Of a stretch of 64,000 nucleotides of DNA, positions 56,731-64,000 are shown piece after piece. The notes under the pieces are model-generated. The model worked only from the letters and a program-made list of their open reading frames with translations. It ran no database searches and was not told the DNA's origin. Both the position numbers and the translations under genes were made by a program. Position 1 is the stretch's first letter. Each line of letters starts with the position of its first letter. The DNA comes from Amycolatopsis regifaucium. GTDB taxonomy: Bacteria > Actinomycetota > Actinomycetes > Mycobacteriales > Pseudonocardiaceae. Where the stretch lies: NCBI RefSeq assembly GCF_001613935.1, contig NZ_LQCI01000009.1:457505-521504 (forward strand), in the 5' to 3' direction.

Positions 56731-59700
56731 GTGACCGATCACCCAGGCACCACCGAGAATTTCCCCGACCCCCGCCTCATCCACACCCGCGTTGCCTTCC
56801 GTGAGGCGATGGGGACGATGAGGGACGCTGGCGGCTGGACCTTCCGCGGCATGAGTGAGGCGTGCACCGCCGCCGGACACGCCGTCACTTCCAGCACCTT
56901 GCAGGGCTGGTTCGGCGGCAGCCTCCCGCAGCAAAACAACGAGGACGGCTTCACGACGCTGCTGAGAATCCTCGGGATCACGAGGCGCGCCGAGCTCGAC
57001 CTCTGGCTCGAGGCGATACGTCGGCTGCGGCCGAAGCCACGGGTAGTGGCTGGGGTGGAGCCCTACCGCGGACTGGAGAGTTTCGGGGCCGAGGACGCGG
57101 ATTGGTTCTTCGGCCGGGAGTCGCTCGTGCGCACCATCCTCGACCGGGTCGAGCAGCTCCACGACCTCGGCGGTGGTGCGCTGATGCTCGTCGGCGCCTC
57201 CGGCGCGGGGAAGTCTTCGATCTTGCACGCGGGTATCCAGGCCGCACTGCGCCGAGGACAGCTCCCTGGCAGCGCCACCTGGCCCGTCCTGTCGATCCCG
57301 GCCGGGCCGTCGCCGCTGCGCGGCCTGGCCGACGAGCTGTCCGCCCGGCTCGACGACGACCCGGACCGGATCGCCCGCACCCTGGCCGACTCCCCCGCAC
57401 AGGGCGCGCACTTTCTCGACCGGTTGCTGGAGGACCAGCAGCGCAGCAGCCCCTCCGGCGGTCCGTCGGGCGCGGTGCTCATCGTCGATCAGTTCGAGCA
57501 GGCCCTGACCACCGAGACCAGCGACGACGACGCCGCCGCCCTCGACACCTTCTTCTCCGTCCTCGGCGCCATGACCCGCGCCCACCAGGGCTGCGTCGTG
57601 CTGTTCGGCGTGCGGGCGAATCTCTACGAACCCGCCCTCAACAACCACCACCTGCAGAGCCTGACCGGCGGGGATCAGGTAGCCGTCACGCACCTGGACG
57701 ATGAGGGCCTGCGTGCGGTGATCGAGGAACCGGCGAAGAAGGCAGGCGTCCGGCTCGACGACGGCTTCGCGGACCTGCTGCTGCGTGAGGTCTCCTCGCG
57801 GCGAGGCCGCACCGCCCACGACGCCGGCGTGCTTCCCCTGCTCTCCCACGCCCTGCACGAAACCTGGACCCGCGGCCAGGGGGAAGCGATGACCATCGCG
57901 AACTACACCGCGATCGGCGGCATCGACAAAGCGGTCGCCGCGAGCGCGACCGAGGTGTTCAACGCTCTCACCCCAGCGCAGCAACGGCTTGCCCGGCTGT
58001 TGTTCCGCCGCCTGACCCACATCCACGACTCCGGAGCGGACGTCCGCCGAAGACTCCCGCTGGCCGAACTCCCCAGCGAGCACGAAGACCCCGACTTCCA
58101 CGAGGTCTTGGACAAGTTCGTCCAGCAACGGCTGCTGACCGTGGACGCCGACACCGTGGAGATCACCCACGACGCCCTCATGGTCGCCTGGCCGACCCTG
58201 CGCGCCTGGATGAATCGCGACCGGCGCGGCCGCGTCCTCCGCCAGCATCTGGAACAGCGGGCCTACGACTGGGACACGCGCGGACGCCACCCGGAAGACC
58301 TCCTGCGAGGCACGTTCCTCGACGACGCCACCCGATGGTCGACCCGCTACCCAGGCGAGGTCACCGGCATCCCGGCCGAGTACCTGTCCAGCAGCCAGCG
58401 TCAGGTTCGACGTAAGAAGCGGCAGCGCGGCGGCGTCATCACAGCGCTCGCCGTCCTCGCGACGATCGCGATCACCGCCGCCATCGTCGTGGCCGTCCGG
58501 GAGAACATCGCGGCCCGGGAGCGCGACGAGGCCACCTCACGGATGATCGCGACCCAGTCCGCCACCCTGCGCGACAGAGACATCGCCGGTGCCCGCGAGC
58601 TGGCCCTGACCGCGTACCGGACCTCCCCCACCGTCGAAGCCCGCTCGGCACTGGTCGACGCCACCGCCCTGAGACCGGCGGCGCGGATGCGCGCCACCGC
58701 CGGGACGACGACCATGTACGCCGTGGGGATCGCCCCGACCGGAACGATCGCCGCGGTCGCCGTCGACACCACCGTCACCTTGTGGAGCACCGCCGACCCA
58801 GGCCACCCACGAAGGCTCCCCGCGCTGCCGGACGAAAGCTGCGCCCGCGTCTACGCCTTGGCCTTCCAGCCACAGGGAACACTCCTCGCCGCGGCCTGCG
58901 GCGACGGCACCCTCCGGCTATGGGACCTGCGCGACCCTGAACACCCCATCGCCCTGCCGTCCGAAACCGGCCTCGGCGCCAAGGTTCTCTCCGCCGCGTT
59001 CAGCCCCGATGGCACACTGCTCGCCGCCGCGATCGCCGACACTCCCGCCAAGGGAGGCCCCGGTGGCGGCAGCGTCCAGTTGTGGCGCGTCACCGCCTCG
59101 GGTCTGCAACGGACCGGCACGCCCTGGCGGGTCGACCCGGCTAAGGCCGCGAAATCCGTGTCCATCCACCCGGGAAACGGCTACCTCGCCGTGGGTACCG
59201 ACTCCGGTTCGGTCCAGGTCTGGGACATCCGTAATCCCGCCCATCCCGCCACACCGGTGACCTTGCCCGGGCCACGGAAGGCGATCGGGCAACTGGCCTT
59301 CAGCCCGGACGGGCGACGGCTCGCCTCCGTCGGCGCCGACGAGCCGGTGTTCCTGTGGGACACCGGCGATCCGGCCACGCCTGTCCGGAGCAAGATCGCG
59401 CTGGATGCACCGGCACTAACCTGGAACAACGCTCTGGCGTTCACGCCCGACAGTACCCAGCTCGCCGTCGCCAGTTCCGAGTCCGATGTCGGAGTCCGCA
59501 CCTTCGACCTCGGGACAGGCAAAGTCACCGCCACCCTGCCGCACCCGTCCAACTCCACCGCCGTCAAGTTCAGCCCCGACGGCGCCTACCTGCTCACCGG
59601 CGCCAACGACGGAGTCGCCCGGCTCTGGCCCGTCGACGCGCCCGAACTGGCCGGCATGACCGACGCCGTCAGCGCCACCCGATTCAGCGCCGACGGGCGA

Positions 59701-60675
59701 ACCCTCGCCGTCGGCAGCGGCGACCTCCGACTGCTCGATATGACCAACCCCTACCGGCCTCATTTGCTCGCGCCACCGATCACCAATCCCGACGGCTTCT
59801 CCGGCACCGTGGCCTTCGCCGCCGACCGCCGCACCCTCGTCGAAGGCCGCGGCCGATCCGGCACGGTGCAGATCTACGACATCTCCGACCGCACTCGCCC
59901 CACGCCCGTCGGAGCGCCCTGGACCGCGCACAGCACCATCGTCGAGTCGCTCGCCGTGAGCACAACGACCATGCTGCTCGCGACCGGCGGACGGGACGGC
60001 ACCCTCAATCTGTGGAACCTCGAGCGCCGCGACACGCCGGTCAAGCTCTCCACGGTGGCCACCTTCGACGGCTCGGTCCACTGGGTCGAGTTCAACCCGC
60101 ACGGCAACCTCCTGGTCGCCGGAGGCGCCGACCGCACCCTGCGCATCTGGGACATCACCGATCCGGCCCACCCGCGCCAGCTCGGGCCGACGCTCAACCC
60201 CGCCAAGCACTACGTCTACTCCGCCGTGTTCAGCCCCGACGGCAACACCCTCGCCGTCAGTCTCGGCGACAGCACCATCCAGCTCTACGACCTGACCAAT
60301 CCGGGCGAGCCCCGCAAGATCAGCACGCTGACCGGCCCCACCGACTACCTCTATTCCGCCACCTTCACCAGCGACGGCACTACGCTCGCCGGCGCGGCCA
60401 CCGACGGCACGGTCTGGATCTGGGACGTCACCAACCGCGCGAAACCCGCCCATCTCACAACCTTGAGCCTGGGCATCAAGGCGCTGTTCACTCTCGCGTT
60501 CCAACCCGGTACCCGGGTCCTCGCCGCCGGCGGGATCGCCAGAAAGGCCTTCATCTGGAACACCGACCCCGCCGCGGCGCAGACCAACATCTGCTCCGAC
60601 GTCGGCGACACCATCTCCGAACAGGAATGGAACCGGTACATCCCGGCCCGCCCGTATCAAGCGCCCTGCGGGTAG
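56731..60675 (+). CDS. HTH-nSTAND1 NTPase with membrane helix and WD40 repeats
   Basis: 1314 residues. N-terminal XRE-like helical domain (about 1-95), nSTAND1 NTPase (FFGRESLV; Walker A GASGAGKSS at about 154; Walker B LIVDQFEQ at about 251), winged-helix segment to 500, one membrane helix (about 568-590), helical link (ARELALTAYRTSPTVEARSALVDA), then about 12 WD40 repeats (LAFSPDGRRLASVG, VFSPDGNTLAVS and so on). A signal-sensing ATPase; relatives occur in regulation and in anti-phage defence. GTG with GAGGAG. Confidence 0.9.
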   Translation: MTDHPGTTENFPDPRLIHTRVAFREAMGTMRDAGGWTFRGMSEACTAAGHAVTSSTLQGWFGGSLPQQNNEDGFTTLLRILGITRRAELDLWLEAIRRLRPKPRVVAGVEPYRGLESFGAEDADWFFGRESLVRTILDRVEQLHDLGGGALMLVGASGAGKSSILHAGIQAALRRGQLPGSATWPVLSIPAGPSPLRGLADELSARLDDDPDRIARTLADSPAQGAHFLDRLLEDQQRSSPSGGPSGAVLIVDQFEQALTTETSDDDAAALDTFFSVLGAMTRAHQGCVVLFGVRANLYEPALNNHHLQSLTGGDQVAVTHLDDEGLRAVIEEPAKKAGVRLDDGFADLLLREVSSRRGRTAHDAGVLPLLSHALHETWTRGQGEAMTIANYTAIGGIDKAVAASATEVFNALTPAQQRLARLLFRRLTHIHDSGADVRRRLPLAELPSEHEDPDFHEVLDKFVQQRLLTVDADTVEITHDALMVAWPTLRAWMNRDRRGRVLRQHLEQRAYDWDTRGRHPEDLLRGTFLDDATRWSTRYPGEVTGIPAEYLSSSQRQVRRKKRQRGGVITALAVLATIAITAAIVVAVRENIAARERDEATSRMIATQSATLRDRDIAGARELALTAYRTSPTVEARSALVDATALRPAARMRATAGTTTMYAVGIAPTGTIAAVAVDTTVTLWSTADPGHPRRLPALPDESCARVYALAFQPQGTLLAAACGDGTLRLWDLRDPEHPIALPSETGLGAKVLSAAFSPDGTLLAAAIADTPAKGGPGGGSVQLWRVTASGLQRTGTPWRVDPAKAAKSVSIHPGNGYLAVGTDSGSVQVWDIRNPAHPATPVTLPGPRKAIGQLAFSPDGRRLASVGADEPVFLWDTGDPATPVRSKIALDAPALTWNNALAFTPDSTQLAVASSESDVGVRTFDLGTGKVTATLPHPSNSTAVKFSPDGAYLLTGANDGVARLWPVDAPELAGMTDAVSATRFSADGRTLAVGSGDLRLLDMTNPYRPHLLAPPITNPDGFSGTVAFAADRRTLVEGRGRSGTVQIYDISDRTRPTPVGAPWTAHSTIVESLAVSTTTMLLATGGRDGTLNLWNLERRDTPVKLSTVATFDGSVHWVEFNPHGNLLVAGGADRTLRIWDITDPAHPRQLGPTLNPAKHYVYSAVFSPDGNTLAVSLGDSTIQLYDLTNPGEPRKISTLTGPTDYLYSATFTSDGTTLAGAATDGTVWIWDVTNRAKPAHLTTLSLGIKALFTLAFQPGTRVLAAGGIARKAFIWNTDPAAAQTNICSDVGDTISEQEWNRYIPARPYQAPCG

Positions 60676-61250
60676 CTGAGAACCACCAGAACTAGCCCTT
60701 GTACCAAGGTCGGCATCACGGGCCCGTAGCGAGATCATCCGAGGCTATATCAACCGACGAGACCGCGGGTGCCCGGCCGTGTGCCTGGATCACCGGTCAA
60801 CCGAGGGACATAACCGTACTCGCGGGCTCGAGGTGACGTCATGGAGTTCGCGTCCGTCGCTGGCCCCGGACAGTTGCTTGGCGCTGTCCGGAGCCTGCGG
60901 CGCGGCGCAACTCCTCCTCGCCCAGAGCGGCGGCGCACCCGTCCTCAGCATATTGCCCCGGCGTCCGCCCAGTACATCCCGGCCGCGGATATCCTGGCCG
61001 TTGCATAGCAGCTCGACAATGCCTCTCGGTTTTGTCCGCTGCGGCTTTCGATAGGGTTCCCAAGCTCTCCGGAACTTGAAAAACAACGGTCCTTTTTGGA
61101 CCGGATTTCGTCATGGCGTCCCCGGTGCGGGTGATCGATAAGGCCGGTAGGCACTGGGGTTGAACTGCCACATGGTTCGGTCGGCCAGCGGTCAAGCGTT
61201 GTCATCCCGGCTATCGTGGTGGGATGGCTGGATGTTCTCGCTCCCGCAAC
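60676..61250. other. Intergenic region, no gene seen
   Basis: 575 bp between the nSTAND protein and the kinase fragment. Frames on both strands look random. Confidence 0.5.
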
Positions 61251-61565
61251 GAGTACAGCAAGAACATGACCTTCGGCGGTTGGCGACCCAAAGAGAAGAT
61301 CGTCAAAACCTGGAAAGCGGTCGTGCTCCGGGTCGAGCACGACGACGAGCGCCAGGGCGTGCTCAAGGCGAACCTTGCAGACGGGACGCTTCGAACCAGG
61401 TTCCGGAACGATATCCTAGGCATGCGGCAGATGTCCGAGGCCGGGATCGAGGGCGTGCTCCGCGTTCTTGATGCCGTTTTTCAGGAGAACCCGATGTGGT
61501 TCGTCATGCCAGAAGCAACCCCACTAGCTCAGCACTTGGCACGATCCCGTCAACCTCACGGACCC
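61224..61565 (+). pseudogene. Truncated protein kinase N-lobe
   Basis: VLRVEHDDERQGVLKANLADG, then FRNDILGMRQMSEAGIEGVLRVLDAVFQENPMWFVMPEATPLAQHLA in parts, is a Ser/Thr kinase N-lobe up to the hinge (lysine in LKAN). The catalytic loop and C-lobe are missing; the frame then runs into unlike sequence and stops at 61643. Confidence 0.65.
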
Positions 61566-61778
61566 GGTCGACCTCGTCATGCCGGTGATCACAAGTCGGC
61601 AGTGAACACCTCCATCTACCCGGTTCGGCTCATTTCGAATTGATCATTTTCCTTATAAATCAAGTCAGGGGGCGCCTGACAGCTGGATCAGGCTTACGAA
61701 CTCTCCAGCCTGGGTCGCCTGATCGACCGCGGTGTCCCTGGGCATGCCGGTGATCACGAAGACATGACATTCGCCCAC

Positions 61779-62099
61779 TCAGGGGAAAACAACCGAGTAC
61801 CCGGGGGGCAGCGTGGTCCTCTCGCCGCGGCGCAGGTATCGCTGGGTGAAGGTCTCGGGTGTGCACTTGGTGGCGTTGAACAGGTATCCCACCGTGTCGG
61901 TCCTGTTGTAGAAGGTCGCGTCGCCTGTGGCGGGGTCGCTGCTGATGCAGGCGCGGGCGGACGGGTTGGTGTATGTGGTGGTCAGGCCGTTCTGCGTGAT
62001 GTACAGCGGTCCGGTGGCCGCGCTGGCCGGTGTGACCGGCCCTGCGGTGAGCATGCCGGCGACAACCAGAGCGCCGACCGACGTGAAGATCCTTCCCAC
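61779..62099 (-). CDS. Small secreted protein of unknown function
   Basis: 106 residues from a GTG at 62099 with GAGGAGG 4 nt upstream. Signal peptide ends near TPASA|A. Mature part about 75 residues with two cysteines (ACISS, KCTPE). Not recognised. Confidence 0.7.
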   Translation of the reverse strand: MGRIFTSVGALVVAGMLTAGPVTPASAATGPLYITQNGLTTTYTNPSARACISSDPATGDATFYNRTDTVGYLFNATKCTPETFTQRYLRRGERTTLPPGYSVVFP

Positions 62100-62224
62100 G
62101 TCTCCTCCTCGTGATCGATGGTCTTTTATCCTCCTGTCGGGACGATAGAGGTTCCTTCGCCGGTCGGTCACGGATTGCCCCGTGAGGATTGCGCGTACGG
62201 ATGCGCATTTACGGCACCTGAGAG

Positions 62225-63634
62225 GCCGTGTCATGATTTCCGTGTAAGCCACGGATTATTTCTTGTTTGATTCTAGTGGAGTGGTAGTCGGTCTGGGAAG
62301 AGTGCGGCGAGGGTGTTGAGTGCTTGTTTCCAGCCTCGGGTTCCGGTTCCTGATGGTCCGCCTCGGTTGCTGGTGATGTTGCGGAGTCCGAGGTAGAGCA
62401 GTTTTGTCGCGGCTGTGTCGCTGTCGAAGTGTCCGCGGTTCTTGGTGATTTTCCTGAGCTGGAAGTTGATGTTCTCGATCAGGTTTGTCGTGTAGACGAT
62501 CCTGCGGAGTTCGGGTGGGTAGTCGAGGAATGGTGTGAAGTCGTTCCAGGCGTGTCGCCATACCTGGATCGCGGCGGGGTATTGTGTGCCGAAGTCTTTG
62601 TCGAACTGGGTGAGTGCGATCTCGGCCGCCTCGAGTGTCGGCGCTGTGTAGATTTCCCGCATGGCGGCGGCGACTTTCTTTCGGTCGCCGTAGGAGATGA
62701 ACCGCATGGCGTTGCGGATCACGTGTACGACGCAGGTTTGGACCACGGTGTCGGGGAACGCGCCGCGGATCGCGTCGGGCAGTCCGGTCAGGCCGTCGCA
62801 GCAGGCGATCAGGATGTCTTTCACGCCACGGTTGTGCAGGTCGGTGACGACTTTGGCCCAGAACTTCGCCGCTTCGGTGTCGGAGATCCAGAGGCCGAGG
62901 GCGTGTTTACGGCCTTCCATGTCCACGCCGATGGCCAGGTAGGCGACCTTGGAGGTGACCACGCCCTTGTCCTTGACCCGCAGTCGCAGGCCATCGACAT
63001 AGAGGATCGGGTACATCTCGTCCAGGGGCCGGGATTGCCACAACGCGATCTCGTCGGTCACCACTTCGGTCACATTGGAGACCAGTTCCCGTGACACGTT
63101 CACGCCATACACTTCACGCAAATGGGATTCGATGTCCCGGGTGGTCATGCCACGCGAATACAGCGACAGGATCGCCTCGTCGATATTACTCAGCCTGCGT
63201 GCGCGTTTCGGTACGATCGCCGGTTCGAACGAGCCGTTCCGGTCGCGCGGCACCGCGAGCTCGACCGGACCGTTCGAGGTGGACACGGTTTTCGGGGACC
63301 TGCCGTTCCGAGAATTCCCGGAACCGTTCCCGGCAGGATCTCCTTTCTCATAGCCGAGATGATGGGTCATTTCAGCGTCCAGCGCCCGTTCGAGCACCGC
63401 CTTGGTCATCTCGTTCAGCAATTCCTGCGCGCCCAGCGCACCGCCATTCTCGTATGCGTCTTTCACCAACGCGTCCAGCGTTTCCGGCGGCAGAACACGC
63501 GCGAGCGCTTCGCCGGCCGCGGAGCCCGGATCCTGGTCAGGTGTGTCCTCGGTCACAGATGAAGCCTTTCTGGGTCGCGTCCGACGACCCGATCCTGGTC
63601 CATCCACGGCTTACACGGTTGTCATGACACGGCC
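62225..63634. mobile_element. IS256-family insertion sequence
   Basis: About 1.41 kb. Terminal inverted repeats of about 31 nt: left GGCCGTGTCATGA...CCGTGTAAGCC at 62225-62255, right its inverse at 63602-63634 with six mismatches. One transposase gene inside. The 8-9 bp on either side do not match, so no target duplication is left. Confidence 0.85.
62273..63556 (-). CDS. IS256-family (mutator) transposase
   Basis: 427 residues. DDE catalytic set: ILYVDGLRLRV, ACCDGLTGLPDAI, and the Glu in NLIENINFQLRK. Also CVVHVIRNAMRF. Start GTG at 63556 assumed. Appears intact. Confidence 0.92.
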   Translation of the reverse strand: MTEDTPDQDPGSAAGEALARVLPPETLDALVKDAYENGGALGAQELLNEMTKAVLERALDAEMTHHLGYEKGDPAGNGSGNSRNGRSPKTVSTSNGPVELAVPRDRNGSFEPAIVPKRARRLSNIDEAILSLYSRGMTTRDIESHLREVYGVNVSRELVSNVTEVVTDEIALWQSRPLDEMYPILYVDGLRLRVKDKGVVTSKVAYLAIGVDMEGRKHALGLWISDTEAAKFWAKVVTDLHNRGVKDILIACCDGLTGLPDAIRGAFPDTVVQTCVVHVIRNAMRFISYGDRKKVAAAMREIYTAPTLEAAEIALTQFDKDFGTQYPAAIQVWRHAWNDFTPFLDYPPELRRIVYTTNLIENINFQLRKITKNRGHFDSDTAATKLLYLGLRNITSNRGGPSGTGTRGWKQALNTLAALFPDRLPLH

Positions 63635-64000
63635 CGGGTATCCGCGCGCCGAGGATGAACGACAACCCCGCAGCCTCGATGGCCTGCTGGTTGGCCGCAG
63701 AGATCATGCCAGCGTCGGCCACGACCGTGACATCAGCCAGCTGGTGGGCATCCATGAACGCACGGATGGTCGGCAGCATCGTAGTGGTCTCGCCCCAGTT
63801 GCCCTCGAACGCGTTAACCATCAACGGAAACCCGCTTGCGTCGGTGAGCAGCCGATCGTGATCCGCGGCTCCAGGCGGCGTTCTTTGGAGAACCCGGGCT
63901 CACGGAACCCGTCCCCGGCATCGGTCTCGAAGTACAAGGTGGACACATCGTAGAGAACCAGTGACGCCGGCCCCAGATCAGCGGTGCGGGCGCACGCCGC
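63635..64000 (-). pseudogene. IS1634/IS4-like transposase fragment, interrupted and frameshifted
   Basis: Minus strand reads LVLYDVSTLYFETDAGDGF...RITIG, then LLTDASGFPLMVNAFEGNWGE in another frame (one base missing near 63850), then VVADAGMISAANQQAIEAAG to LGARIPG where the IS256 element begins. 5' part is outside the window. Confidence 0.8.

Noticed and set aside
61578..61760. 15-bp direct repeat ATGCCGGTGATCAC in the kinase fragment and 165 bp later
   Set aside because: Too short, and without terminal or flanking structure, to call an element.
50268..64000. Right attachment site repeating the tRNA-Val(GAC) 3' end
   Set aside because: No second copy of GGTTCAATCCCAGTATCGCG was found to the right inside the window.
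1..64000. CRISPR arrays
   Set aside because: No set of short repeats with regular unique spacers was seen; the repeated sequences are isolated hairpins.

Overview
The window is high-GC DNA from an actinomycete, most likely Amycolatopsis or a close relative in the Pseudonocardiaceae. Three things point there: a mycobacterium-like core gene order, an SsgA/SsgB-type sporulation protein, and many near-perfect intergenic hairpins of the kind that litter such genomes. The genus call is inference from gene content, not from a database match.

Layout. (1) 0-17.7 kb is conserved chromosome: YibE/F membrane protein, small membrane protein and metallo-hydrolase, cyclophilin, crotonase, a secreted metzincin-like protease, then rel-apt-secF-secD-yajC-ruvB-ruvA-ruvC-yebC-pdxT, all on the minus strand. 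In Mycobacterium tuberculosis pdxT lies next to tesB and pdxS. (2) Here about 15.6 kb of accessory DNA (17.75-33.3 kb) separates pdxT from pdxS. It holds three small modules: an AzlCD exporter with a divergent XRE-cupin regulator; a permease with a divergent TetR-peptidase operon; and a probable natural-product locus with a SARP regulator, a radical SAM enzyme, an 11-residue ORF with a perfect Shine-Dalgarno, an MFS exporter, a secreted M28 peptidase, a hotdog thioesterase and an SGNH acyltransferase. (3) 33.3-48.2 kb resumes the core: pdxS, a broken FAD oxidase, an EF-G2-like GTPase, an XdhC-like protein, a LemA-like protein, pimA, the PIM acyltransferase, pgsA, HIT hydrolase and thrS. A MarR-YceI pair and a nitroreductase that appear to share one operator sit among them, followed by an exopolysaccharide glycosylphosphotransferase. 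(4) 49-50.3 kb carries four tRNA genes (Val-CAC, Gly-GCC, Cys-GCA, Val-GAC) and the SsgB-like gene.

(5) From the 3' end of tRNA-Val(GAC) to the window end is a decayed mobile island: an integrase with a frameshift, an excisionase-like gene, gene remnants, a gene broken at a T6 run, small secreted proteins, a very large HTH-nSTAND-TM-WD40 protein, a truncated kinase, and an IS256-family element next to a broken second transposase. Its distal end is not in the window.

The best candidate for an undescribed system is the radical SAM / micro-ORF / MFS / M28 locus at 25.7-31 kb. The clearest regulatory findings are three operator sets read directly from inverted repeats: the MarR-YceI-nitroreductase set, the TetR-permease-peptidase set and the XRE-AzlCD set.
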